From Sediminibacterium sp. (GTDB lineage: Bacteria > Bacteroidota > Bacteroidia > Chitinophagales > Chitinophagaceae): a stretch of 64,000 nucleotides of DNA. Location: assembly GCF_030695065.1 (NCBI RefSeq), contig NZ_JAUYTR010000023.1, positions 62,001 to 126,000 on the forward strand, in the 5' to 3' direction. This document shows, in pieces, positions 1 through 7,370 of this stretch. The notes beneath the pieces were generated by a model that was not told the origin of the DNA, searched no databases, and saw only the letters and a program-made list of their open reading frames with translations. How positions within the stretch are numbered: the first letter of the stretch is position 1; every line of letters begins with the position of its first letter. The translations under genes and the position numbers were made by a program.

Positions 1-863
1 GTGCTGAGAGAAGTACCTGTCAAAAAGTTTTGAATACGTTTATGATCATTCATTCTTTGAAGTATATCTCCTGTTTTTTTGCTGTCAAAATAAGCCAATG
101 GCAACTTCATCAGCTTTATTAAAAAACCCGTTAGAATAGAGATATTGATTCGGCTACTGATATGGTATAATATCCAACTTCGAATAAATTCTACTCCTAA
201 ACGCCCAATAAACAATGCCAGTTGAGCTAATAAAACAATATATACAAATTGAATATTTTGGGTGTTGATACCTACATCTACTACACTTTGTGTTAGAAAG
301 GGAAATACCAATTGCAATAAACTACCCAGCATAACCCCTAGAAACAGTTGGAAAACCAGTTTTTTATGCGGCTTTATATAACCCCATAGTTGGTTAGCAT
401 GATTGGTTGATACCTCATTAAAATCATGCCCGTAATTGGAATTATAAAAATTTTGTCCGGGTTCTAGTATTAATGCAATTCCTGTGGATTCCCCATCCTC
501 ATTTTTATCACTGATCCATTTTTGTAAGAATAGCTCTTTGCTGATGGTAATAATTCCTTTAGCGGGATCAGCTATTGTTATGTTTTTTAGCTTTGAAAAA
601 AAAGCCCTCTTTTGGGGAGGTAAAACAATAAAATGGTTTTGACCCCAGTGCAGTATTGCGGGTTTTGGTGCTTCTTCAATTAGTTTTTCAAAACTCAACT
701 TTAACCCAGATGTTTGAAAACCTATCTTTTCAGCGGCATCACTAATACCTAATAAATTGACACCCTCCTTTCCTATCTCTGTTAACTCCCTTAACTTCTC
801 TAAAGCAAAAACACGACCATAGTACCTACTTATCATATACAAACAAGTAGGACCACAGTCCAT
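1..863 (-). CDS. peptidase-domain ABC exporter (C39 type), 3' part beyond window
   Basis: This is a leader-peptide-cleaving ABC exporter that would cut double-glycine leaders and export the core peptide. The frame is open from 926 to base 1 and leaves the window before the ATPase domain. The C39 domain is complete: Cys in MDCGPTC (codon 3 from the only ATG), His in HWGQNHF and Asp in IADPAKG. Membrane helices follow, then the YFDSKKTGDILQRMND segment typical of type-1 exporter transmembrane domains. The first in-frame ATG (863) is only two codons before the catalytic Cys. The residues FLFQPQQNQ, which look like a normal C39 start, lie upstream in frame without ATG, GTG or TTG, so the start may be ATT (902) or lost. 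It lies 63 bp after the TlpA gene in the same direction. Confidence 0.9.
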   Translation of the reverse strand, partial: MDCGPTCLYMISRYYGRVFALEKLRELTEIGKEGVNLLGISDAAEKIGFQTSGLKLSFEKLIEEAPKPAILHWGQNHFIVLPPQKRAFFSKLKNITIADPAKGIITISKELFLQKWISDKNEDGESTGIALILEPGQNFYNSNYGHDFNEVSTNHANQLWGYIKPHKKLVFQLFLGVMLGSLLQLVFPFLTQSVVDVGINTQNIQFVYIVLLAQLALFIGRLGVEFIRSWILYHISSRINISILTGFLIKLMKLPLAYFDSKKTGDILQRMNDHKRIQNFLTGTSLS

Positions 864-926
864 TTGGTTTTGTTGAGGTTGGAATAAGAAGTTATTTTTA
901 ATAAAAGATAAATTATTATTATAAAA

Positions 927-2312
927 TTATTTGAGTAATCTGATTTGATATATTAACTGATTAAGGTTTCGAGGTCTTTCAGCCCAAAAGTGTCTAATTT
1001 TTCCAGTAGCATCCACCAATAAATATCTAGGGATTGTTTCGATTTTTAAAAATCTTGCGAGTTTATCAGATTGCTTATTATCTAAAACACAAAATTCATC
1101 TTTTATTTTTTTGTTAAGTTCTTTAAGTTTCCTTAACCATGAATTCTTATCACTATCAATTGATAAAGACAAAACTCGTAGATTAGGGATTGAATCCTTT
1201 AAAAGTTTAATGAACGGCAATTCAGTAATACAAGGACCACACCAACTTGCCCAGAAATCAACTAGCAGCATTTTCTTACTACTTTTAAGAATATCACCTA
1301 ACTTAATTACATTCTCGTTTGTATTCATAAATTTTATAGAATTAATACTGTCCATATTAAAATTTAGATGGGTATTTAAATAGCCTAATAATTCTGTTTT
1401 TACAGAATCATTAGAAATACCACTCATTACTTTAGAGAAAATCGCAGTATCCCTTTCCAAAAAATTTAAAGTACCCTTATATGTATAAATTCGTGAAAGC
1501 ATAGGCAAAGCTAAATTCCTAACTTCTGGTATTAATTGATCAAATATCCATTGAAGTCTTTTACTAAAAATTTCCTCATTATTTAAATTTTGATTGTAGA
1601 ATAAATAATATTCTAGCATCTCTGCAATAAAAGTTGCGTAATAGGTTGAGCTATGAAGTAAAGAAGTTTGGTTTAGTTGAACTTTATTAATAACCAACTC
1701 TAATTTTGACAAAGAAAGTTTAGATAAAAATGCTGAACGGCTTCTTAATTCATTTAATAAAAAAGAAATAAGAAAATAATCTCTTTCTAAATTCAAATAA
1801 GTTAAAAATGCAGAGCTAATTGGATTTATTGCAATAAAACTATCTATGCTATTATTTAAATGAGTAGACTGATTGACTATAGAATCAATATAGATCTGAG
1901 TTGTAACAGAATCAATACCATCCAATTTATTAAGATTATTTAATTGCCGTCTTAAAAAGTCGTAAAATAATAAATCCCCTGGATGCAATCCTTTTACAGA
2001 TATGGTATACTCATACTCATTAATTGGAGTGGGCGTAAAAGTAAATGAAAAGTTAACAGTATCATTTGGCTTTATAAAAATTGGAACGTAAGCAATGTTA
2101 GCTATAGTTGGTTTATCAATAGACATTCTTATCTGAAAACTACTATCTGGCTTCTTAAGAACTTGATAAAGTTTAAAATTATATACTGGATTCTGGATTG
2201 AAAATGGAATACTAGAGGATGTGAAATTGTGTACATTTCCATTAATTAATGCATTTTGTGCAAAGACGTTATTTGAGAAAAGAATTAAAAAAAAAATAAT
2301 TAGTTTAAGCAT
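927..2312 (-). CDS. TlpA-family thioredoxin-like secreted protein
   Basis: 461 aa. A Sec signal peptide ends near VFAQ (residue 19). A long all-purpose N-terminal region resembles the DUF4369/helical part of Bacteroidota TlpA proteins. A C-terminal thioredoxin fold carries WCGPC near residue 357 and a cis-proline loop IETIPRY. The family performs thiol-disulfide exchange in the periplasm. The gene sits between a six-cysteine peptide precursor (upstream) and a C39 exporter (downstream), so the precursor is a plausible substrate; that link is inferred. It is one of four TlpA-type proteins in 7.5 kb. Confidence 0.85.
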   Translation of the reverse strand: MLKLIIFFLILFSNNVFAQNALINGNVHNFTSSSIPFSIQNPVYNFKLYQVLKKPDSSFQIRMSIDKPTIANIAYVPIFIKPNDTVNFSFTFTPTPINEYEYTISVKGLHPGDLLFYDFLRRQLNNLNKLDGIDSVTTQIYIDSIVNQSTHLNNSIDSFIAINPISSAFLTYLNLERDYFLISFLLNELRSRSAFLSKLSLSKLELVINKVQLNQTSLLHSSTYYATFIAEMLEYYLFYNQNLNNEEIFSKRLQWIFDQLIPEVRNLALPMLSRIYTYKGTLNFLERDTAIFSKVMSGISNDSVKTELLGYLNTHLNFNMDSINSIKFMNTNENVIKLGDILKSSKKMLLVDFWASWCGPCITELPFIKLLKDSIPNLRVLSLSIDSDKNSWLRKLKELNKKIKDEFCVLDNKQSDKLARFLKIETIPRYLLVDATGKIRHFWAERPRNLNQLIYQIRLLK

Positions 2313-2324
2313 AATAAGTATTTA

Positions 2325-2356
2325 TCAAACCAAAGCACTCAGGTGCTTTGGTTTGA
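2325..2356 (-). terminator. perfect 14-bp hairpin between precursor 1 and TlpA gene
   Basis: The arms are TCAAACCAAAGCAC and its exact reverse complement around a TCAG loop. On the minus strand the hairpin directly follows the precursor stop codon and precedes the TlpA start by about 12 bp. Only a weak T-rich tail follows, so it may be a partial terminator or an mRNA-stabilising 3' hairpin that gives more precursor than TlpA. A hairpin occupies the same position after precursor 2 (6926-6959). Confidence 0.7.
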
Positions 2357-2364
2357 GTTAACAA

Positions 2365-2604
2365 TTAAGGATAATATGTAGTCCCATTAGGTCTAACACA
2401 GTAAAGTTCACAATTACTTGCTTGACCAGCGCAATTACCATATGCTTGATTAGTACAAGAACCACCTATCCAAAAGCAATGTGCCTCTGTATCCGATCCA
2501 CACTTGCCACCTGCTTCACCTGGATCTTCAATATATCCCCCTACTACTTGCTTTTGAGCAGCTCTGCTCAATGCAGTACCTAAATTTAACAATTTACTTT
2601 TCAT
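2365..2604 (-). CDS. double-glycine leader peptide precursor, six cysteines
   Basis: 79 aa. The leader MKSKLLNLGTALSRAAQ runs to KQVVGG, a classical double-glycine site for C39 peptidases. The predicted core of about 56 residues begins YIEDPGEAGG, has six Cys, ends TTYYP, and is rich in Gly, Ala and Asn. The even Cys number and the neighbouring VKOR and TlpA genes suggest a disulfide-bonded secreted peptide. Whether it is a bacteriocin, a signal or something else cannot be told. It is a clear paralogue of the precursor at 6966-7208 (shared NLG..L.R..QK.VVGG leader and GE.GG.C core start). I do not recognise a named family for the core. Confidence 0.85.
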   Translation of the reverse strand: MKSKLLNLGTALSRAAQKQVVGGYIEDPGEAGGKCGSDTEAHCFWIGGSCTNQAYGNCAGQASNCELYCVRPNGTTYYP

Positions 2605-2775
2605 GATAATAGTTTTTGTTATTCACTTTTAATGAATAACGGTTAATTAAAGTTGTTTCTGCAGCTTTAAGCGTCAGTAGATTATTGGCTCGCCAAACCA
2701 CTTGTTGATCACCAAGTGTAGTACCATTTGGCTCTTCTTTTCTGGTACTAGTCGAAAAGAAATATGTTTATTCTT
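2605..2775 (-). promoter_or_regulatory. duplicated structured leader element, copy A
   Basis: This is the untranslated stretch between the VKOR-fusion gene and precursor 1. It is highly similar to 7209-7370. Shared blocks include GGTTTGGCGAGCCAATAATC and CGCTTAAAGCTGCAGAAAC (minus strand). It contains a stem-loop at 2693-2731 (outer CCAAA/TTTGG, inner CACTTG/CAAGTG) and a hairpin at 2618-2640 (GTTATTCA/TGAATAAC) ending 14 nt before the start codon. Conserved stems with a variable loop suggest a cis-acting RNA or operator. One frame of the conserved block is also open, so a coding remnant is possible. Confidence 0.6.
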
Positions 2776-2777
2776 TT

Positions 2778-4409
2778 TCATGAAAGAAAATAATTGATGT
2801 CTTTTATTTGGTATCCTTTTGGTAATTGATAGCCATCAATAAAAATCGTTGGGGTGAATTCAATTTTCACTTTTTCACACCAGTCTTTCATTTGATTGAT
2901 TTTGTCGGTTTGTTTTTCTAGTTCTTCATACATTGGGTATTTGTTGGCAAAAACATCGTAATTCTTTTCTTTAGCCAAATACCAATCGTCAAGCGCAGTT
3001 TTAGTAAGATTTTCATCTCCGTTTTCAGATACAGCTAATAAAAGTTTTACTGGTTTTGCACCACGGTCATTCTCATGATTAGTTGTTGTAAAAATAATTT
3101 GAGCTTTAGCCTCTGGATTACTCTCAATAATCATTTCAATTTCAGGATGTGCCATTGCACATGGCCCACAATAAGGGTTGCAAACTTTAATAATAGTATG
3201 TTTTGCATTAGGATTACCTATTGTTATCCCTAATTGATTGGTAGAATGTTCTAAAATGGACGGCTGGTTTTTAAGCAAGGACCAAAATACTTGATCGTTA
3301 AACTTAAGCATTGAGTAACTTCTCTTTTCATACTTTGCAACCTGTAATCTTTTCAACAAAGGCTTTAATAAAAACCAAGATATTGAAGGAATTAACAAAG
3401 AGTAGAATGCAAAAATGAGATTGTTTGCAAATGCATTTCTTGTTTCAGAAAAGGATAAACTGGTATTTGTTATAACCAATATTCCTTCAGTCAATAAAAC
3501 CGCCTGCACCATTAAGCAGAGTAAACACCACTGTTTAGCTACTTTCCACTGATAATAAATAGAGAAAATAATATAAGGCAGGGCTAATAAAGAAAATAGA
3601 CTCAAAACGGGTAATACCGCATTAATACCAGCGAGCGCTGAGAATAATAATGACCCTGCAAAATATATAAAGCCAACTTCACTCCAGGTTACCATGCCTC
3701 CAAGCGTTGCAGCTTTGGTATTTAAGACAGCACTACAATTGGCTTTCTGTATGCCTGAACAGATTTGTTTCAACAAAGGGTTGCCTTTATCTATATCATA
3801 CCATAGTAATAAAACAGATGCAGTTAATCCTATTAACTTCGCCAATAAATACAATGTGGACAAAAGGGTAATGGAGCCATTTATAAATGGAATCAATAAA
3901 GAAGCCAGAATTCCTATTGGAATTGAACTATAAATTGCAGTCTTAACAATAGCAGCGTTAATCTTTTGTTGGTAATTGATTTCTCCAGAAAATTCATTTG
4001 CTTCAGCCACTAAGATGTTTTCAGTCCACTGAGACAAAAATATATTTTTAGCTTTTGTTCCTTTTTTGCCATTTTGATTTACAATAAGCATCTCGTTTTC
4101 TACAACTTCTAATACTAATACAAAAACACCTTGTTTAAAGCTTGTAATAAATGGTGTTGGGATCTCTGATAATTTTTCTGCCGAAGTTTGTATCACTAGG
4201 TTTTCAACCTTCCAATTATTCAATGAATCTGAAATGGATAAAAAGCTTGGATAGTCTGGATGCGATTGTAAAGTTTCGTTAATCGTTTCCATGCTTACGT
4301 TCACTTTTAGTCCCCTTAAAAAAGCGGAAACAATTAATGGCTGGTTTTCATGTAAACTATTAAATAAAACACCCGATAACATAATTTCTAAATATGCAGT
4401 AAACATCAA
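2778..4409 (-). CDS. C39-like domain / VKOR / DsbA-like thioredoxin fusion membrane protein
   Basis: 543 aa in three parts. Residues about 1-125 align with a C39 peptidase domain (SFLSISDSL, FLSQWTENILVAE) but lack the catalytic Cys, His and Asp. Residues about 150-330 are a VKOR domain with several membrane helices, a Cys pair near 214/222 (ICSGIQKANC) and the WCLLC active site near 295. Residues about 390-543 are a DsbA/thioredoxin domain with CNPYCGPC near 409-416 and a TPTIFIDG cis-Pro loop. VKOR plus thioredoxin forms new disulfides using quinone. The dead C39 domain could bind the double-glycine leader and bring the precursor to the oxidase (inference). It lies directly upstream of precursor 1. 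ATG at 4382 is an alternative start. Confidence 0.88.
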   Translation of the reverse strand: MMFTAYLEIMLSGVLFNSLHENQPLIVSAFLRGLKVNVSMETINETLQSHPDYPSFLSISDSLNNWKVENLVIQTSAEKLSEIPTPFITSFKQGVFVLVLEVVENEMLIVNQNGKKGTKAKNIFLSQWTENILVAEANEFSGEINYQQKINAAIVKTAIYSSIPIGILASLLIPFINGSITLLSTLYLLAKLIGLTASVLLLWYDIDKGNPLLKQICSGIQKANCSAVLNTKAATLGGMVTWSEVGFIYFAGSLLFSALAGINAVLPVLSLFSLLALPYIIFSIYYQWKVAKQWCLLCLMVQAVLLTEGILVITNTSLSFSETRNAFANNLIFAFYSLLIPSISWFLLKPLLKRLQVAKYEKRSYSMLKFNDQVFWSLLKNQPSILEHSTNQLGITIGNPNAKHTIIKVCNPYCGPCAMAHPEIEMIIESNPEAKAQIIFTTTNHENDRGAKPVKLLLAVSENGDENLTKTALDDWYLAKEKNYDVFANKYPMYEELEKQTDKINQMKDWCEKVKIEFTPTIFIDGYQLPKGYQIKDINYFLS

Positions 4410-4438
4410 TTATAATTTTTAAATTAAAAAAAATCAGC

Positions 4439-4458
4439 GGGGGGTATTTTTACCCCCC
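4439..4458. promoter_or_regulatory. GGGGGGTA-N4-TACCCCCC palindrome upstream of VKOR fusion
   Basis: A perfect 8-bp inverted repeat with a TTTT spacer, 29 bp upstream of the 4409 start. The roughly 45 bp around it, including AATTATAATTTT and TAAAAAAAATCA, are nearly identical to the copy at 8563-8582. It could be an operator for the nearby response regulator. On the minus strand the T8 tract a few bases after the stem also makes it terminator-like. Confidence 0.6.
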
Positions 4459-4496
4459 GGCATTCTTGAAAGCTATTTTCAGACGTAAAAATCAAC

Positions 4497-4520
4497 CTAG
4501 GGGGTAAAAATACCCCCTAG
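4497..4520. promoter_or_regulatory. CTAGGGGGTA-N4-TACCCCCTAG palindrome
   Basis: A perfect 10-bp inverted repeat with an AAAA spacer, centred exactly 60 bp from the palindrome at 4439-4458 and sharing its core. Two such sites upstream of one operon resemble tandem operator sites. The binding protein is unknown. Confidence 0.6.
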
Positions 4521-4559
4521 AAATTTTGCAATTATTAAATTTCATGTAATGAAAAATTG

Positions 4560-4745
4560 CACAACAATTGAATAATTTTGACCCCAATGAAGAATTACAG
4601 GCTTAGGGGCTTCTTCTATTAGTTTTTCAAAACTCAACTTTAACCCAGATGTTTGAAAATTAACACACGACCATAGTACCTACTTATCATATACAAACAA
4701 GTAGGACCGCAGTCCATTTGGCCTTGCTGGAGTTGTAGAAGAAAA
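4560..4745 (-). pseudogene. remnant of a second C39 ABC exporter N-terminus
   Basis: The minus strand reads QLQQGQMDCGPTCLYMISRYYGR, nearly base-for-base like the exporter at 1-863. It then jumps across an internal deletion of about 100 bp to the segment matching SGLKLSFEKLIEEAPKP and ILHWGQN, and decays. The deletion shifts the frame and gives an early stop. No membrane or ATPase part remains. Its position after the TlpA genes of copy B matches that of the intact exporter after the TlpA gene of copy A, so it marks a tandem duplication of the locus. Confidence 0.85.
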
Positions 4746-4903
4746 AGGGAGCGCAATAGTAATATGATTTTAAAAAAATCCAGCCTGATTAATACTAAAT
4801 TAATTGACTAAGAAGGGAGAAATAAATTTATCATTTAACATCAGTATTTACCAAAAACTCTTGATTCTAACCAGAAGGACTTTGTTATTAATATTCTGTT
4901 CTA
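4746..4903. other. AT-rich intergenic stretch, nothing recognised
   Basis: This is the last part of the 494-bp gene-free region 4410-4903, between the exporter remnant and the TlpA C-terminal half. No convincing gene, hairpin or repeat is visible here. Confidence 0.5.
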
Positions 4904-5521
4904 TTATTTAAGATTATCATCAGTGAATTTTTTGATTTCTTGATTTGTTAAATCAAAGCCCAAAATTTTTCCATCTCTATTAATAAGGATATTTGATGGC
5001 ACTCCTTTTATATCATAATAGGAAGAAAGTGTACCATATGTATATTTCGTGTCAATTAACTGTAACCATTTTATCTTATCCTTTACTACAGCTGCTCTCC
5101 AATATTCTAGATTATCATCAAAGGAAATACCAATAATATCAAATTGAGATCTTTCATAAGAATTAAATAATTTGACCACTTCCGGATGCTTTTCCCTACA
5201 TGGAGCGCACCAGGAAGCCCAGAAATTTATTAAAACAATTTTACCAGCATATATTGAAGTTTCAATCTTTTTTCCAAATATATCCGGAAGACTAACATGG
5301 TGAAATTGCTCTCCTATCACTCTATTTTTTAAGCGCAATAGCGATATTATTGATCGATTTAGCTTTTGTCCTTCATAAGATGATAAAAGACTAGTATCAA
5401 AATTTGATTTTAGAAGGTTAATTTGATTTAAAGAAAGAATTTTATTTGTTGCCAAAAAGTATAGTGCATGTTTGCTTTTAGGATTTTTTGTGATAAAACT
5501 ATCTAATAAATTATAATGCAA
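4904..5521 (-). CDS. TlpA-like protein, C-terminal thioredoxin half (frameshifted)
   Basis: 205 aa in a reading frame offset from the half at 5511-5972. It begins with a helical region and contains a complete thioredoxin fold with NFWASWCAPC (near residue 104), IIGISFDDN, and the cis-Pro loop KGVPSNILINRDGK. It lacks a signal peptide, so alone it would stay in the cytoplasm. Restoring A10 in place of A11 at 5523-5533 joins it to the upstream half as one TlpA/DUF4369 protein of about 355 aa. It is therefore either a pseudogene, a sequencing error or a slippage-expressed gene. Confidence 0.8.
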   Translation of the reverse strand: MHYNLLDSFITKNPKSKHALYFLATNKILSLNQINLLKSNFDTSLLSSYEGQKLNRSIISLLRLKNRVIGEQFHHVSLPDIFGKKIETSIYAGKIVLINFWASWCAPCREKHPEVVKLFNSYERSQFDIIGISFDDNLEYWRAAVVKDKIKWLQLIDTKYTYGTLSSYYDIKGVPSNILINRDGKILGFDLTNQEIKKFTDDNLK

Positions 5522-5972
5522 ATTTTTTTTTTTCTATAGTAGAAATATTAAGTGCTTCTACTTTCGCTAAGGATTTTTCGAATAACTGCCTATTGACTTC
5601 GATAACTGATCCTTTAATACTGTCAAGTTCAAAATATGTATGTTTTGTTTTATTCTCACTATTAGTTTCAATTTTACTATTCAAGTAAATTAATGTAGTT
5701 GGGTTATCGATATAAAATTCAACTATATTAGTATTCTCGCTAAAATGTAACCTACATAATATTGGAAGTTTTGTTTTCAGATTAAACTGGAAGTACCCAT
5801 TAGCAATTACTGAACTTAGACTATCTTTAGCATTTATATTTCCATCAAAAAATAAAAATATTTTATCAGGGTATGTGCCATTAATTTTACCACTTATCGA
5901 AATATCTGTAGTTTGTGAGTACAATGAAAAATTAGTAAACAAAACCATTAAAAAAGCAATAATGAAATTCAT
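5511..5972 (-). CDS. TlpA-like protein, N-terminal DUF4369-like half (frameshifted)
   Basis: 153 aa. A Sec signal peptide (cleavage near SLYSQ) is followed by a beta-rich DUF4369-like domain (ISGKINGTYPDKIFLFF). It ends a few codons after the A11 run, at KKKFAL. The thioredoxin half follows in another frame at 4904-5521. Its start codon overlaps the stop codon of the 5969-6892 gene, so the two are probably translationally coupled. Confidence 0.8.
   Translation of the reverse strand: MNFIIAFLMVLFTNFSLYSQTTDISISGKINGTYPDKIFLFFDGNINAKDSLSSVIANGYFQFNLKTKLPILCRLHFSENTNIVEFYIDNPTTLIYLNSKIETNSENKTKHTYFELDSIKGSVIEVNRQLFEKSLAKVEALNISTIEKKKFAL
5523..5533 (-). other. A11 homopolymer at the TlpA frameshift
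   Basis: Eleven consecutive A on the coding strand, preceded by G and followed by TTTGC. With ten A the frame reads through EKKNLHYNLLDSF and restores a full-length protein. Runs of nine or more A are known sites of polymerase slippage. Confidence 0.8.
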
Positions 5973-6892
5973 AATATTTTATTTAAGATCAAAAATGAGT
6001 TAGTTTTCATAGGAATTTTCTTTAAAAGAAGTTGCAAAGAGCTGTGTGAACTTATCAGCTGTTGGCTAGAATTATATAATAAATTATAAGGAATCCCGTA
6101 TTTTACATTTTCAGTATATAATTTACTATTAGCCCCCCCAATTAATAATAAATTTGTCCATTTGCATGCATCCTGTTTTAAAGCTAATTTCCATTTCGAA
6201 TAATCATCGTCTATTGAAAGTCCAATAATTTGAATTTTACTCGTATCAATTGAATTGAAAATGCTATTTAACATTCGATTCTCATGTCGGCAAGGTGAAC
6301 ACCAAGATGCGCCAATTATAAATAAGTAGAATTGTTTTTTAGAATTAAAAACCTTAGCGAGTTTATAAACTTCTCCTTTTTGCCCTTTTACATAAGAGTC
6401 AGATAAATATTTATTTGCAGGTAAGAAATTCAATTTGTTTGAATAATCTAACAACTGATTATAAATCTTTTTGCCATCTGTTGAATTTCTGATTTCAAAT
6501 GAAAAAGAATTAAAAAGTTCTATTCGATCATTAATTGAAACTAAATTAGAAAAAGATATATTATATGTAATGGCGTATAAGTTTTGAGCTTCTTTTTTTA
6601 TCTTTCGCAGTGTCTTAAACAAAAGTACAGTGTATAAATCTTGTTGAAATAAAACCACTGAGTCAGCATAAAATCGAGCTTTGTTTTTCTCAGAATAACT
6701 TGATGGTATAATTTTAGAGAAGTTATAAATTTTTTTATTTTGAATTTTCCAATATTTGTTTAAACTTAATAAATTTTTAAAATCAAGTGTTGTATCCACA
6801 AATACAATATTGTCATTTTCCAATTTTATAGAATATATATTAGAAGTAGACAAATGAAAAATCAATATGAAAGTAAATATTTTAATAAACAT
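5969..6892 (-). CDS. TlpA-family thioredoxin-like secreted protein
   Basis: 307 aa. A Sec signal peptide ends near STSNIYS. A divergent helical N-terminal half is followed by a thioredoxin domain with IIGASWCSPC near residue 197 and YGIPYNLLY as the cis-Pro loop. After that loop the protein ends in a short, poorly conserved tail. It follows precursor 2 after a hairpin and overlaps the next TlpA gene by four bases (ATGA type). A periplasmic thiol-disulfide role is inferred from the family; the substrate is unknown. Confidence 0.82.
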   Translation of the reverse strand: MFIKIFTFILIFHLSTSNIYSIKLENDNIVFVDTTLDFKNLLSLNKYWKIQNKKIYNFSKIIPSSYSEKNKARFYADSVVLFQQDLYTVLLFKTLRKIKKEAQNLYAITYNISFSNLVSINDRIELFNSFSFEIRNSTDGKKIYNQLLDYSNKLNFLPANKYLSDSYVKGQKGEVYKLAKVFNSKKQFYLFIIGASWCSPCRHENRMLNSIFNSIDTSKIQIIGLSIDDDYSKWKLALKQDACKWTNLLLIGGANSKLYTENVKYGIPYNLLYNSSQQLISSHSSLQLLLKKIPMKTNSFLILNKIL

Positions 6893-6925
6893 TTGATTTG
6901 AAATTATACAATTAAATTATTAAAT

Positions 6926-6959
6926 ATATTAGCCACTTATAAAAGTCAGTGGCTAATAT
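6926..6959 (-). terminator. 12-bp perfect hairpin between precursor 2 and TlpA gene
   Basis: ATATTAGCCACT and its exact reverse complement surround a 10-nt loop, just after the precursor 2 stop codon. It matches in position, not in sequence, the hairpin at 2325-2356. The tail is weakly T-rich. A partial terminator or 3' stabiliser is likely. Confidence 0.65.
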
Positions 6960-6965
6960 TTTATC

Positions 6966-7175
6966 TTAATTCATGTTACATCCATTACATGGAACAACTC
7001 CAGCACTAGAATAAGAAGTACAATTTGGGTAAACTCTTGCACATAAATCAGCTGCTGAACCATTTGTATACCAACATGAATAAATACTTCCACAAACACA
7101 TCCAACACATGTTCCGCCTTCACCTTGAACCCCTATTTCTCCGCCAACTACTTTCTTTTGAACACTTCTATTCAA
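6966..7175 (-). CDS. double-glycine leader peptide precursor, eight cysteines
   Basis: 69 aa from a TTG codon. The leader continues upstream in frame as KQKFENLGFI and matches the ATG-started paralogue at 2365-2604, whose start aligns with an ATA codon here (7206-7208). The true product may be 80 aa from ATA, or shorter from TTG, or the start has been lost. The leader ends QKKVVGG. The core starts EIGVQGEGGTC, carries eight Cys including a CVGCVC cluster, and ends CNGCNMN. Neighbours are TlpA proteins, which fits a disulfide-rich exported peptide. The function is unknown. Confidence 0.78.
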   Translation of the reverse strand: MNRSVQKKVVGGEIGVQGEGGTCVGCVCGSIYSCWYTNGSAADLCARVYPNCTSYSSAGVVPCNGCNMN

Positions 7176-7208
7176 AATAAATCCTAAGTTTTCAAATTTC
7201 TGTTTTAT

Positions 7209-7370
7209 AATTAATGTTTTAGCTATTCACTTATAATGAATAACAGTTAAATAATATGGTTTCTGCAGCTTTAAGCGGCAGCAGATTATTGGCTCGCCAA
7301 ACCACTGTTTCGCGATTAAGTGAAGTACCATTTGGCCTTTCTTTTCAGAGACTAGTCGAAAAAAATATTT
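7209..7370 (-). promoter_or_regulatory. duplicated structured leader element, copy B
   Basis: This is the copy of 2605-2775 in front of precursor 2. The stem-loop at 7297-7335 keeps the CCAAA/TTTGG outer stem and CACT/AGTG inner stem while the loop sequence differs. The hairpin at 7222-7244 keeps pairing with a G-U in place of an A-U. Preserved pairing across otherwise diverged bases supports an RNA or DNA structure under selection. Confidence 0.6.

Noticed and set aside
4560..4745. A separate small gene encoding a C39 protease
   Set aside because: The frame breaks right after the Cys motif and the His/Asp part is out of frame; it is a remnant.
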